From Bacteroides faecalis (GTDB taxonomy: Bacteria; Bacteroidota; Bacteroidia; Bacteroidales; Bacteroidaceae), in NCBI RefSeq assembly GCF_003865075.1, contig NZ_BHWB01000002.1, positions 186,001 to 250,000 on the forward strand: a stretch of DNA of 64,000 nt, given 5' to 3'. Of this stretch, positions 34,944-45,286 are shown one piece after another. Below the pieces are notes generated by a model, which saw only the letters and a list, made by a program, of their open reading frames with translations, did not search any database and was not told the origin of the DNA. Position numbers and translations under genes: made by a program. Every line of letters starts with the position of its first letter. The first letter of the stretch is position 1.

Positions 34944-36788
34944 TTATTCTACTGTTACCGACTTGGCCAAATTTCGTGGCTGATCTACATCCATTCCCTT
35001 ACATACCGCAATGTGGTATGCGAGTAATTGAAGAGGTACCGTAGTTATTAACGGGTCAAGGCACTCGATTGTTTCAGGAAGTTCGATACTACAATCTGCT
35101 ATTTTACTGATTACCGTATCTCCCTTAGTCACAAATGCAATTACCTTTCCTTTACGAGCTTTAATTTCCTGAATATTACTCAACACTTTCTCATAAAGTC
35201 CATTTTGAGTAGCGATCACCACTACCGGCATTTCTGCATCAATCAGAGCAATGGGACCATGTTTCATTTCCGCAGCCGGATAGCCTTCGGCATGAATATA
35301 CGAAATTTCCTTCAATTTCAATGCACCTTCAAGAGCTACAGGATAACTATATCCGCGTCCCAGATAGATAAAATTATGAGCATAGGTGAAAGTCTTCGAT
35401 AATTCAGCCAATGTATCATTCAGTTTCAAGACTTCTTTCATTTTCTCAGGAATATGACTCAATTCCTTTACGATAGTCAAATATTGTTCTTCGCCAATCG
35501 TACCTTTCTCTTTAGCAAGTGTCAAAGCCAACATAACCAATACCGTAACCTGACCGGTAAATGCTTTGGTAGAAGCTACCCCAATTTCCGGGCCGACATG
35601 GATATAAGAGCCTGTGTAGGTAGCACGAGGTATAGAAGAGCCAATAGCATTACATATACCATATATAAATGCTCCGCGGCTTTTTGCCAAATCAACGGCT
35701 GCAAGCGTATCCGCTGTTTCACCACTTTGCGAAAGAGCAATCACTACATCGTGTTCATCAATCACCGGATCTCGATAACGAAATTCAGAAGCATATTCTA
35801 CTTCTACCGGAATGCGGCAGAAACTTTCAATCAAATGCTTGCCGATCAATCCCGCATGCCAAGAAGTACCACAAGCAACAATTATAAATCGCTTTGCATT
35901 CAGCAAATGCTCTTTATAATCGATAATTGCTGATAGTACTACATTATTCGCTTCTACATTGATACGCCCACGCATACAATCACGAATACAATCCGGCTGC
36001 TCGAAAATTTCTTTCAGCATAAAATGCGGATATCCTCCTTTCTCCAACTGTCCGAGATTTAGCTCTACCTTCGTTATTTCAGGAGTTGTTTCCACATTAT
36101 TCAAATCAACGACTTTCAGTTCTTTCCCCGGATGAATGACAGCTATTTCTCCGTCTTCCAAATAAACAACCTTATCCGTATATTCCACTATCGGAGTAGC
36201 GTCTGAAGCCAGAAAAAACTCATCTTCACCAATTCCAACTACTAGTGGACTACTCTTACGAGCAGCTATGATCTCGTCGGGATGTTCTTTATCAAGAATA
36301 GCAATAGCATACGCTCCAATCACTTCACCCAATGCCAACTGAACGGCCGCAAGCAAATTAACTTTGTTGGTTACTTTAATATATTCGATTAATTGAACAA
36401 GTACCTCTGTATCAGTACTACTTTTGAAAGTATAGCCTTTGGCTTGAAGTTTTTCTTTGAGAACAGCGTAATTTTCAATAATGCCGTTATGAATGAGAGC
36501 GAGTTTTTCAGAAGAAGAGTAATGAGGGTGAGCGTTAGCGGAACAAGGTTCCCCGTGAGTGGCCCAACGGGTATGGGCGATTCCGACTGTACCGGAAATA
36601 TCTTTCTGAGCGACGAAATTTTCCAGCTCTGAGACTTTACCTTTCGTCTTATACACCTTTAATTGTTGGTTATCACTGATCAATGCTACCCCCGCGCTAT
36701 CATATCCTCGATACTCCAATCGCTTCAGTCCCTTTATAAGGATGGGGTAGGCTTTTTTTTTGCCAATATAGCCTACGATTCCACACAT
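34944..36788 (-). CDS. glmS: Glutamine-fructose-6-phosphate aminotransferase (isomerizing)
   Basis: A 614-residue protein of standard length. Cys2 is the glutaminase nucleophile (MCGIVGYIG), followed by HTRWATHGEP and HNGIIENY. Two SIS isomerase domains carry CGTSWHAGL, ALSQSGETADT, EIGVASTKAFTGQ and the C-terminal DQPRNLAKSVTVE. It makes glucosamine-6-phosphate, the entry point to peptidoglycan and LPS amino sugars. First gene of the leftward operon glmS, amidophosphoribosyltransferase, carA, carB. I see no glmS ribozyme in the short leader. Confidence 0.96.
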   Translation of the reverse strand: MCGIVGYIGKKKAYPILIKGLKRLEYRGYDSAGVALISDNQQLKVYKTKGKVSELENFVAQKDISGTVGIAHTRWATHGEPCSANAHPHYSSSEKLALIHNGIIENYAVLKEKLQAKGYTFKSSTDTEVLVQLIEYIKVTNKVNLLAAVQLALGEVIGAYAIAILDKEHPDEIIAARKSSPLVVGIGEDEFFLASDATPIVEYTDKVVYLEDGEIAVIHPGKELKVVDLNNVETTPEITKVELNLGQLEKGGYPHFMLKEIFEQPDCIRDCMRGRINVEANNVVLSAIIDYKEHLLNAKRFIIVACGTSWHAGLIGKHLIESFCRIPVEVEYASEFRYRDPVIDEHDVVIALSQSGETADTLAAVDLAKSRGAFIYGICNAIGSSIPRATYTGSYIHVGPEIGVASTKAFTGQVTVLVMLALTLAKEKGTIGEEQYLTIVKELSHIPEKMKEVLKLNDTLAELSKTFTYAHNFIYLGRGYSYPVALEGALKLKEISYIHAEGYPAAEMKHGPIALIDAEMPVVVIATQNGLYEKVLSNIQEIKARKGKVIAFVTKGDTVISKIADCSIELPETIECLDPLITTVPLQLLAYHIAVCKGMDVDQPRNLAKSVTVE

Positions 36789-36814
36789 ATATTATGATGT
36801 TTTTATTTCGTGTG

Positions 36815-36847
36815 CAAAGATACATATTTTAAATAACATAAAGACAA
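36815..36847 (-). promoter_or_regulatory. Promoter of the glmS-purF-like-carAB operon
   Basis: On the minus strand TTG at 36845-36847, a 22-nt spacer and TATCTTTG at 36815-36822, 26 bases before the glmS start codon. The 364-base region to gltB holds both divergent promoters and no gene. Confidence 0.6.
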
Positions 36848-37092
36848 CTATTTCTATATTTATTTGACATAAGCACATAAAAAAGTTGCAAACACATCAA
36901 AAAGTTAAATAATATATTATTTTTATCTCAAAAAGAAACAAATTACAATCACATTCAAATAACTATTCGGTTACTATCAATTTAAAACTAAATTAAAGTA
37001 TTCTGATTACAAATTAAAAGAATAAAAGCAAGCTTCCTGATTTAGTGTCACACAAAAACCGAAAAATAATATCATTATGAAATTAAATTATT

Positions 37093-37100
37093 AATTTTGC
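37093..37100 (+). promoter_or_regulatory. -7 box of the gltB operon
   Basis: TAATTTTG fits TAnnTTTG and lies 52 bases before the gltB ATG. No good -33 is seen and no sigma-54 GG/GC pair fits, so an activator is likely. Confidence 0.45.
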
Positions 37101-37152
37101 AGAACATTTTGATACAACAAACAGGTATTATCATACAATAAAGCTAGAAAAG

Positions 37153-40100
37153 ATGAAGAAAAAAGAGCTTTTTAACAACGAAACAAAAGGATTCATTTAC
37201 CAACGACAGCTTCAACAGGCGAGTCTCTATGACTCAGCATATGAACATGACGCCTGTGGTGTCGGTATGTTGGTAAATATTCATGGAGAAAAGTCACACG
37301 ACATTGTTGAGTCGGCATTAAAAGTATTAGAGAACATGCGTCATCGTGGTGCTGAAGGTGCGGATAACAAAACAGGGGACGGTGCAGGTATTATGCTGCA
37401 AATTCCACATGAATTTATATTATTACAAGGTATTCCCGTCCCCGAGAAAGGACGTTACGGTACCGGATTACTCTTTCTGCCTAAAAATGAGAAAGATCAG
37501 GCCTGTATTTTAAGTATCATTATCGAAGAGATCGAAAAAGAAGGACTTACATTGATGCATCTGCGTAATGTACCTACTTGCCCGGAAATTCTAGGTGAGT
37601 CGGCTCTTGCAAATGAACCAGACATCAAACAAGCATTTATTACCGGATTTACAGAAACCGAGACTGCAGACCGCAAACTATATTTAATCCGAAAAAGGAT
37701 TGAAAATAAAATCAGATTGTCAGCAATTCCTGGAAAAGAGAACTTTTATGTCGTTTCACTTTCAACAAAAAGCATTATATATAAAGGAATGCTTTCATCA
37801 TTGCAACTACGCAATTACTTTCCCGATCTGACAAACACTTATTTTACCAGTGGCCTGGCATTGGTGCATTCACGTTTCAGCACCAATACCTTCCCAACCT
37901 GGGGTTTGGCGCAACCCTTCCGCCTACTCGCCCACAATGGAGAGATCAATACTATCCGCGGTAATCGCGGATGGATGGAAGCACGTGAAAGTGTACTTTC
38001 CACTCCGACATTAGGAGACATTAAAGAGATAAAACCCATTATCCAACTGGGAATGAGTGATAGTGCATCTCTGGATAATGTACTTGAATTTCTGGTAATG
38101 TCCGGATTAAGCTTACCTCATGCTATGGCAATGTTGGTTCCGGAGTCTTTCAATGAAAAGAATCCGATCAGTGAAGATCTAAAAGCGTTTTACGAGTATC
38201 ATTCCATCCTCATGGAACCTTGGGACGGACCGGCTGCTTTATTGTTCAGTGACGGGCGGTTTGCCGGTGGTATGCTCGACCGTAACGGTTTGCGACCGGC
38301 ACGTTACCTAATCACCAAGAACGACATGATGGTAGTAGCTTCTGAAGTAGGAGTTATGGATTTCGAGCCGGGAGATATCAAAGAAAAAGGTCGTCTTCAA
38401 CCCGGGAAAATATTGTTGGTAGACACGGAAAAGGGAGAAATCTATTACGATGGCGAGTTGAAAAGACAACTGGCAGAAGCCAGACCTTATCGTACGTGGC
38501 TGGCAAACAACCGTATTGAGTTGGATGAGCTGAAAAGTGGACGTAAAGTGCCTCACCATATAGAAAACTATAACCAAATGCTTCGTACCTTCGGATACTC
38601 TAAAGAAGATATCGAACGGTTAATCATACCGATGGCCAGTACAGGAGCAGAGCCTGTAAACTCTATGGGTAACGATACGCCGTTAGCAGTACTTTCCGAC
38701 AAGCCACAACTTTTTTATAACTATTTCCGCCAACAGTTCGCTCAAGTAACCAATCCTCCAATTGATCCGATTCGTGAGGAGTTGGTAATGTCACTCACAG
38801 AATATATCGGAGCTGTGGGAATGAACATTCTCACTCCCAACGAAAGCCACTGCAAGATGGTACGTCTGAACCATCCGATTTTAAGTAATACGCAATTGGA
38901 CATTCTTTGCAACATTCGCTACAAAGGTTTCAAAACAGTGAAATTACCTATGTTGTTTGAAGTAGCCAAAGGAAAAGCCGGATTACAGGAGTCCCTGAAT
39001 GAACTTTGCAAAATGGCGGAAGCATCCGTTACGGAAGGAGTTAATTATATTGTCTTGACAGATCGTGAAGTAGACACTACACATGCCGCTATTCCCTCCC
39101 TACTTGCAGTGAGTGCTGTTCATCATCATCTTATTTCTGTAGGAAAGCGGGTACAAACCGCACTGATTGTAGAAAGCGGAGAAATTCGTGAAGTCATGCA
39201 CGCGGCTTTGCTATTAGGTTTTGGAGCCAGTGCCTTGAATCCATACATGGCGTTTGCAATCTTAGATCAGTTGGTAAAAGATAAAGATATCCAGCTGGAT
39301 TACGCTACTGCTGAGAAAAACTATATAAAGTCTATCTGCAAAGGCTTATTCAAGATCATGAGTAAAATGGGAATATCCACTATCCGTTCTTATCGGGGAG
39401 CCAAAATCTTTGAAGCCATCGGATTAAGTGCAGAATTAAGTAAAGCTTATTTCGGAGGAATCAGTTCTCCTATCAGCGGTATCCGGCTAGAAGAAATTGC
39501 AAAGGACGCAATAACCTTCCATGATGAAGGCTTTTTGGCAAAAGAAGAAATCACCGGCTTATTGCCGAACAAAGGGTTGTATTCTTTCCGTAAAGACGGA
39601 GAAAAACATGCATGGAATCCAGAAACGATCAGTACTCTGCAACTTGCTACGCGTTTGGGAAGTTACAAAAAGTTCAAAGAATACACTCATTTAGTCGATG
39701 ACAAGGCAACTCCCATCTTCCTACGCGACTTCCTTGATTTCCGTCGCAACCCCATTTCCATTGACTTGGTAGAACCAGCAGAAAATATACTGCATCGTTT
39801 CGTTACCGGAGCAATGTCATTTGGAGCGATCAGTAAAGAGGCACACGAAGCGATGGCTATTGCTATGAACAAGATTAACGGACGGAGTAATACCGGTGAA
39901 GGCGGAGAAGATTCTTCTCGTTTCCAGCCTTTACCAGACGGGAGCTCTCTGAGAAGTTCTATTAAACAAGTAGCATCCGGTCGTTTCGGAGTAACAACTG
40001 AATATTTGGTCAATGCAGATGAAATACAAATAAAAATAGCTCAAGGAGCCAAGCCCGGTGAAGGCGGACAACTTCCCGGATTTAAGGTAGATGATGTGAT

Positions 40101-41706
40101 AGCCAAAACCCGTCATTCCATACCGGGTATTTCACTGATCTCTCCTCCTCCTCACCACGACATTTATTCTATCGAAGATCTGGCACAATTGATCTTCGAC
40201 TTGAAAAACGTAAATCCAAAGGCCAAAATCAGTGTGAAATTAGTAGCGGAAAGTGGCGTAGGAACCATCGCAGCAGGAGTGGCAAAAGCAAAAGCCGACC
40301 TAATTGTAATCTCAGGTGCCGAAGGCGGTACGGGAGCTTCTCCGGCATCATCTATCAGGTATGCAGGAATATCTCCTGAATTGGGATTGAGTGAAACCCA
40401 ACAGACATTGGTTCTGAACGGATTGCGCGGGCAGGTCATTCTACAAGCTGACGGACAGTTGAAAACCGGACGTGACATTATCCTTATGGCACTGATGGGA
40501 GCTGAAGAATATGGGTTTGCTACTTCCGCACTGATCGTATTGGGATGTGTCATGATGCGTAAATGTCATCAAAATACCTGTCCGGTAGGAGTTGCCACTC
40601 AGAACCCGGAACTACGCCAACGCTTTCATGGACGCAGCGAATACCTGATCAACTTCTTTACTTTCCTGGCACAAGAAGTACGTGAATATCTGGCAGAAAT
40701 GGGCTTTACTCGCTTAGACGATATCATCGGACGTACGGATTTAATTCAACGTAAATCAATGAAAGATGATCTAAACCCGAAACACGAGTTAATCGATTTT
40801 ACAAAAATGCTGGCACGTATAGACAATAGTGCGGCTATCCGCCATGTCATCAATCAGGAGCACGGAGTTTCTTCTGTAAAAGACGTCACTATCATAGATG
40901 CGGCACAAGAAGCAATCGAACATGAAAAAGAAGTTTCTTTGGAATATACGATTGCCAATACAGACCGGGCCATAGGTGCCATGCTTTCTGGAGTTATTGC
41001 CGGAAAATATGGAGAAAGAGGATTACCGGAACATACACTGAACATCAAGTTCAAAGGAGCTGCCGGCCAGTCGTTCGGTGCCTTCCTTGTTCCGGGAGTT
41101 AATTTCAAGTTAGAAGGAGAAGCCAATGATTATTTGGGTAAAGGTCTGAGTGGCGGTCGTATAGCTGTACTTCCTCCCATCCGCAGTAACTTTGAAGCTG
41201 AAAGAAACACCATTGCAGGTAACACGCTACTTTATGGTGCAACAAGTGGAGAAGTATATATTAACGGACGGGTAGGTGAACGTTTTGCAGTCCGTAACTC
41301 CGGAGCAATTGCTGTAGTAGAGGGTGTAGGCGATCATTGCTGTGAGTATATGACAGGAGGACGTGTCGTAGTACTCGGTCAGACAGGACGTAATTTCGCA
41401 GCCGGAATGAGTGGAGGTGTTGCTTATGTATGGAATAAGGATGGTAACTTCGATTATTTCTGCAACATGGAAATGGTGGAACTATCACTAATCGAGGAAG
41501 CCAGTTACCGAAAAGAACTCCATGAACTGATTCGTCAACACTATCTGTATACAGGTTCTAAACTGGCACGTACAATGTTGGATGACTGGAATCATTATGC
41601 AGATGAATTTATCCAAGTAGTGCCAATCGAATACAAGAAGGTATTACAGGAAGAACAGATGAAAAAGTTACAGCAAAAAATAGCAGATATGCAAAGAGAC
41701 TATTAA
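37153..41706 (+). CDS. gltB: Glutamate synthase, large subunit
   Basis: A 1,517-residue protein with all four GltB domains. The class II glutaminase begins at Cys36 (HDACGVGMLV, freed by propeptide removal). A central domain precedes the FMN-binding TIM barrel, which has SGAEGGTGASPASSIRYAG, the iron-sulfur loop CVMMRKCHQNTCPVGVATQ and KLVAESGVGTIAAGVAKAKA. The C-terminal GXGXG beta-helix has GAAGQSFGAF, GLSGGRIAV and GGRVVVLG. With GltD it makes two glutamates from glutamine and 2-oxoglutarate (GOGAT). First gene of gltB-gltD-asnB. Confidence 0.96.
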   Translation: MKKKELFNNETKGFIYQRQLQQASLYDSAYEHDACGVGMLVNIHGEKSHDIVESALKVLENMRHRGAEGADNKTGDGAGIMLQIPHEFILLQGIPVPEKGRYGTGLLFLPKNEKDQACILSIIIEEIEKEGLTLMHLRNVPTCPEILGESALANEPDIKQAFITGFTETETADRKLYLIRKRIENKIRLSAIPGKENFYVVSLSTKSIIYKGMLSSLQLRNYFPDLTNTYFTSGLALVHSRFSTNTFPTWGLAQPFRLLAHNGEINTIRGNRGWMEARESVLSTPTLGDIKEIKPIIQLGMSDSASLDNVLEFLVMSGLSLPHAMAMLVPESFNEKNPISEDLKAFYEYHSILMEPWDGPAALLFSDGRFAGGMLDRNGLRPARYLITKNDMMVVASEVGVMDFEPGDIKEKGRLQPGKILLVDTEKGEIYYDGELKRQLAEARPYRTWLANNRIELDELKSGRKVPHHIENYNQMLRTFGYSKEDIERLIIPMASTGAEPVNSMGNDTPLAVLSDKPQLFYNYFRQQFAQVTNPPIDPIREELVMSLTEYIGAVGMNILTPNESHCKMVRLNHPILSNTQLDILCNIRYKGFKTVKLPMLFEVAKGKAGLQESLNELCKMAEASVTEGVNYIVLTDREVDTTHAAIPSLLAVSAVHHHLISVGKRVQTALIVESGEIREVMHAALLLGFGASALNPYMAFAILDQLVKDKDIQLDYATAEKNYIKSICKGLFKIMSKMGISTIRSYRGAKIFEAIGLSAELSKAYFGGISSPISGIRLEEIAKDAITFHDEGFLAKEEITGLLPNKGLYSFRKDGEKHAWNPETISTLQLATRLGSYKKFKEYTHLVDDKATPIFLRDFLDFRRNPISIDLVEPAENILHRFVTGAMSFGAISKEAHEAMAIAMNKINGRSNTGEGGEDSSRFQPLPDGSSLRSSIKQVASGRFGVTTEYLVNADEIQIKIAQGAKPGEGGQLPGFKVDDVIAKTRHSIPGISLISPPPHHDIYSIEDLAQLIFDLKNVNPKAKISVKLVAESGVGTIAAGVAKAKADLIVISGAEGGTGASPASSIRYAGISPELGLSETQQTLVLNGLRGQVILQADGQLKTGRDIILMALMGAEEYGFATSALIVLGCVMMRKCHQNTCPVGVATQNPELRQRFHGRSEYLINFFTFLAQEVREYLAEMGFTRLDDIIGRTDLIQRKSMKDDLNPKHELIDFTKMLARIDNSAAIRHVINQEHGVSSVKDVTIIDAAQEAIEHEKEVSLEYTIANTDRAIGAMLSGVIAGKYGERGLPEHTLNIKFKGAAGQSFGAFLVPGVNFKLEGEANDYLGKGLSGGRIAVLPPIRSNFEAERNTIAGNTLLYGATSGEVYINGRVGERFAVRNSGAIAVVEGVGDHCCEYMTGGRVVVLGQTGRNFAAGMSGGVAYVWNKDGNFDYFCNMEMVELSLIEEASYRKELHELIRQHYLYTGSKLARTMLDDWNHYADEFIQVVPIEYKKVLQEEQMKKLQQKIADMQRDY

Positions 41707-41746
41707 CCGACATTAATGTCTATTGATAATTAAGTTAGAAAGTAAT

Positions 41747-43087
41747 ATGGGAGATCCTAAAGCATTTTTAAATATACCCCGCCAAGAAGCAGGATACCGT
41801 CCTGTAAGCGAGCGAATCACAGATTTCAGTCAAGTAGAACAAACGTTAAACACGAACAGCCGCAAACTGCAAGCATCACGCTGTATGGATTGTGGTGTAC
41901 CTTTCTGCCATTGGGCATGTCCGTTAGGCAACAAGCAGCCTGAATGGCAAGATGCACTCTATAAAGGAAAATGGAAAGAGGCTTATGAAGTATTATCATC
42001 CACTTGTGACTTTCCCGAATTTACAGGACGTATCTGTCCGGCGCTCTGTGAAAAGTCATGTGTGCTAAAACTATCATGCAATCAGCCGGTTACCATTCGT
42101 GAAAATGAAGCGGCAATTGTGGAAGCAGCTTTCCGGGAAGGGTACATACAAGTAAAGTCACCTAAAAGAAATGGCAAGAAGGTTGCGGTGATCGGTGCCG
42201 GTCCTGCCGGCTTGGTTGTTGCCAATCAGTTAAACCTGAAAGGGTATACGATTACCTTATTTGATAAGGACGAAGCTGCCGGAGGACTGTTACGTTTTGG
42301 CATTCCAAATTTCAAACTGGACAAAAACGTGATAGATCGTCGAATAAGGATTCTGACAGCAGAAGGCATTCAGTTCAAATTCGGCACAGAGATCGATGTC
42401 AATCATTTACCCGAAGGTTTTGACGCATATTGTTTCTGTACCGGAACTCCGACAGCACGTGACCTTAATATTCCGGGCAGAGAATTGAAAGGTATTTATT
42501 TCGCGCTCGAAATGCTCTCACAACAGAATCGTATACTGGCCGGTCAAAACTTCCCTAAAGATAAAACAGTCAATGCAAAAGGGAAAAAAGTTCTGGTCAT
42601 CGGTGGCGGAGATACGGGGTCCGACTGCATCGGAACCAGTATTCGTCAGGGAGCGACAAGTGTCACACAGATTGAAATCATGTCTCAACCGCCTGTCGGA
42701 TACAATCCTTCTACTCCATGGCCACAATGGCCTATCGTTTTTAAAACGACCTCCAGTCATGAGGAAGGTTGTATCCGACGATGGTGTCTGGCTTCCCACC
42801 AATTCATCGGAAAGAACGGCAAAGTGGCGGGAGTAGAAGTCGAAGAGGTGGAATGGATACCCTCACCAAACGGTGACAGACCAACCATGAAACCGACAGG
42901 TAAAAAAGAAATCATCGAAGCCGATATGGTTTTACTTGCCATGGGATTCCTGAAACCTGAACATCCTCAACCTGCGAAAAACGTATTTTTTGCAGGAGAT
43001 GCAGCTACAGGCGCCAGTCTGGTAGTACGTGCCATGGCAGAAGGGCGGAAAGCCGCTACGGAAATCGATGCCTATTTGAGTAAATAA
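41747..43087 (+). CDS. gltD: Glutamate synthase, small subunit
   Basis: A 446-residue protein with an N-terminal double 4Fe-4S region (CMDCGVPFCHWACPLGN; the CPALCEKSC part) and two dinucleotide folds. The FAD-binding motif is VAVIGAGPAGLVVANQLNLKG and the NADPH-binding motif VLVIGGGDTGSDCIG. It ends with VFFAGDAATGASLVVRAMAEG. It passes electrons from NAD(P)H to GltB. ATG at 41747 (MGDPKAFL) is chosen over an upstream TTG. Spacing of 40 bases to gltB and 55 to asnB supports one operon. Confidence 0.94.
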   Translation: MGDPKAFLNIPRQEAGYRPVSERITDFSQVEQTLNTNSRKLQASRCMDCGVPFCHWACPLGNKQPEWQDALYKGKWKEAYEVLSSTCDFPEFTGRICPALCEKSCVLKLSCNQPVTIRENEAAIVEAAFREGYIQVKSPKRNGKKVAVIGAGPAGLVVANQLNLKGYTITLFDKDEAAGGLLRFGIPNFKLDKNVIDRRIRILTAEGIQFKFGTEIDVNHLPEGFDAYCFCTGTPTARDLNIPGRELKGIYFALEMLSQQNRILAGQNFPKDKTVNAKGKKVLVIGGGDTGSDCIGTSIRQGATSVTQIEIMSQPPVGYNPSTPWPQWPIVFKTTSSHEEGCIRRWCLASHQFIGKNGKVAGVEVEEVEWIPSPNGDRPTMKPTGKKEIIEADMVLLAMGFLKPEHPQPAKNVFFAGDAATGASLVVRAMAEGRKAATEIDAYLSK

Positions 43088-43142
43088 ATTCTGTCTCAAT
43101 ATAATAATCAAAGTTTTTCATCAACCTTCAAAAGCAAAAGTT

Positions 43143-44813
43143 ATGTGTGGAATAGCTGGTATACTCAACATAAAATCTCAATCTAGAGAACTGAGAAACA
43201 AAGTACTGAAAATGGCTCAGAAAATTCGTCATCGCGGACCGGATTGGAGTGGCATTTATGTAGGTGGAAGTGCCATCTTGGCTCATGAACGGCTCTCGAT
43301 CGTAGATCCGGAAAGCGGAGGACAGCCTTTGTTCTCACCCAATCGAAAACAAGTGCTCGCTGTAAACGGTGAAATCTACAATCATCGTGAGATCCGTACC
43401 CGATATACAGGTCAATATCACTTTCAAACCGGTAGTGACTGCGAAGTGATCCTAGCTCTCTATAAAGAGAAAGGGATTCATTTTCTGGAAGAGCTGAACG
43501 GCATTTTCGCATTTGTCCTTTATGACGAGGAAAAAGATGAATTTCTCATTGCACGGGATCCTATCGGTGTCATTCCTCTTTATATAGGTAAGGATAAAGA
43601 GGGAAGAATTTATTTTGGAAGTGAGCTCAAGGCATTAGAAGGATTTTGTGATAAATATGAGCCTTTTCTTCCCGGACACTACTTTTATAGTAAAGAGGGA
43701 GAAATGAAACGCTGGTATACCCGTAACTGGACGGAATACAATGCAGTAAAAGATAATGATGCAAAAGTAAGTGATGTAAAAAAGGCACTGGAAGACGCTG
43801 TACAACGACAGTTAATGAGTGATGTGCCATATGGCGTACTACTTTCCGGTGGTTTAGACAGTTCCGTTATTTCTGCTATTGCCAAGAAATATGCAGCCAA
43901 ACGTATAGAAACGGATGGTGCCAGCGATGCTTGGTGGCCTCAACTCCACTCCTTTGCCGTCGGACTGAAAGGTGCGCCCGACTTGATCAAGGCCCGCGAA
44001 GTGGCAAAATATATCGGAACCGTACATCACGAAATCAATTATACCATTCAGGAAGGGCTGGATGCTATTCGGGATGTTATTTATTTTATCGAGACCTATG
44101 ATGTAACCACTGTCAGAGCTTCCACACCGATGTATTTATTAGCACGTGTTATTAAATCGATGGGAATCAAAATGGTGCTGAGCGGTGAAGGTGCCGATGA
44201 GGTATTCGGTGGATATCTTTATTTTCATAAAGCTCCTTCCCCACAAGCTTTTCACGAAGAAACCGTTCGTAAATTAAGCAAACTTCATTTGTATGATTGC
44301 CTTCGTGCAAATAAAAGCCTGGCAGCATGGGGTGTAGAAGGACGCGTTCCCTTTCTGGACAAAGAATTCCTGGATGTAGCCATGCGATTGAATCCTAAAG
44401 CCAAAATGTGTCCGGGAAAAGAAATTGAAAAACGAATAGTGCGCGAAGCTTTTGAAGACATGTTACCGACCAGTGTAGCATGGCGCCAAAAAGAACAATT
44501 CAGTGACGGTGTAGGTTATTCATGGATTGATACGCTAAAGGAAGTAACAGCCGCTACGGTCAGTGACGAACAAATGGAACATGCTGCCGAACGCTTTCCG
44601 ATCAATACCCCGATGAATAAAGAAGAATACTATTATCGTAGTATCTTTGAAGAACATTTCCCTAGTGAAAGCGCTGCACGCAGTGTGCCCAGTGTTCCCA
44701 GTGTGGCATGTTCCACAGCGGAAGCATTGGCTTGGGATGTTGCCTTTCAACACCTGAATGATCCGAGCGGAAGGGCAGTAAAGGGAGTACATGAAGAAGC
44801 ATATGCTGACTAA
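43143..44813 (+). CDS. asnB: Asparagine synthase (glutamine-hydrolysing)
   Basis: A 556-residue class B enzyme. Cys2 starts the glutaminase domain (MCGIAGILN), with IRHRGPDWSGIY and LAVNGEIYNH. The synthase domain has the PP-loop VLLSGGLDSSVISAIAKKYA and LSGEGADEVFGGYLY. It turns aspartate into asparagine with ATP and the glutamine amide. The protein matches E. coli AsnB over its length, with a repetitive SVPSVPSVA stretch near residue 520. Third gene of gltB-gltD-asnB, which makes it a third glutamine-linked step in one operon. Confidence 0.95.
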   Translation: MCGIAGILNIKSQSRELRNKVLKMAQKIRHRGPDWSGIYVGGSAILAHERLSIVDPESGGQPLFSPNRKQVLAVNGEIYNHREIRTRYTGQYHFQTGSDCEVILALYKEKGIHFLEELNGIFAFVLYDEEKDEFLIARDPIGVIPLYIGKDKEGRIYFGSELKALEGFCDKYEPFLPGHYFYSKEGEMKRWYTRNWTEYNAVKDNDAKVSDVKKALEDAVQRQLMSDVPYGVLLSGGLDSSVISAIAKKYAAKRIETDGASDAWWPQLHSFAVGLKGAPDLIKAREVAKYIGTVHHEINYTIQEGLDAIRDVIYFIETYDVTTVRASTPMYLLARVIKSMGIKMVLSGEGADEVFGGYLYFHKAPSPQAFHEETVRKLSKLHLYDCLRANKSLAAWGVEGRVPFLDKEFLDVAMRLNPKAKMCPGKEIEKRIVREAFEDMLPTSVAWRQKEQFSDGVGYSWIDTLKEVTAATVSDEQMEHAAERFPINTPMNKEEYYYRSIFEEHFPSESAARSVPSVPSVACSTAEALAWDVAFQHLNDPSGRAVKGVHEEAYAD

Positions 44814-44838
44814 ACACTATTTACACAATTTATATTCA

Positions 44839-44931
44839 ATTTGCTCTCACGCTCTCACTTTCTCTATACACTCCCCTATTCATCATTGTTTCAGCTATTA
44901 GAGATCCAGTGGTAGCAAGGTGAGAGCAAAT
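44839..44931. repeat. MITE-like element with 12-bp perfect inverted ends
   Basis: ATTTGCTCTCAC (44839-44850) and GTGAGAGCAAAT (44920-44931) bound a 93-bp unit, with a second GCTCTCAC inside the left end and GTTTGCCCTCAC just outside the right end. It is non-coding. It resembles a small mobile repeat, but no second copy lies in this window. Confidence 0.45.
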
Positions 44932-45186
44932 GTTTGCCCTCACTTTATGTCGTTCCGACACCCTCACCACAAAGACATTCATGTATTTAACTTCTGAAAT
45001 ACAATGAATTTAGCTGAAAAAGTATATGTATCCTATATACATATACCCTATTGTTCTTTCGTTTTTTATGTAAGCATTTACCTATTTCGAACTAAATAGA
45101 CACCATAACTTTCATATAGATGAAATAAAATATCCTATAATAAGAACGAAATTCAGCGTATGAAACAAATCCTCTGCATCGATTAA
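44932..45186. other. Gene-free spacer after asnB
   Basis: No gene. A 10-bp dyad, GTATATGTAT/ATACATATAC (45022-45046, 5-nt loop), is the only clear structure and could be a regulator site or hairpin. Confidence 0.5.
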
Positions 45187-45230
45187 CGCAGATTAGCACT
45201 CTTATTAGCTAATTTGCGCTTTCTTTTTTA
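45187..45230 (+). terminator. Intrinsic terminator-like hairpin before the GDPD gene
   Basis: CGCAGATTAGC (45187-45197) pairs with GCTAATTTGCG (45208-45218), with one G-T wobble and a 10-nt loop, then CTTTCTTTTTTA. It may end read-through from asnB. Confidence 0.65.
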
Positions 45231-45286
45231 TAAATTTGAAGCCTAGGTTAATTCTAGCACATAAAACTATTTGAAATCATAAGAAA

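Noticed and set aside
36789..36830. glmS ribozyme in the glmS leader
   Set aside because: The leader after the likely start site is only about 20 bases, too short for the ribozyme.
37040..37152. Sigma-54 promoter before gltB
   Set aside because: No GG and GC dinucleotides at -24/-12 spacing; only a TAnnTTTG box is seen.
45022..45046. Dyad GTATATGTAT/ATACATATAC as a terminator
   Set aside because: The stem is AT-only apart from a few bases, has no T-run and is far from the asnB stop; left as an unexplained palindrome.
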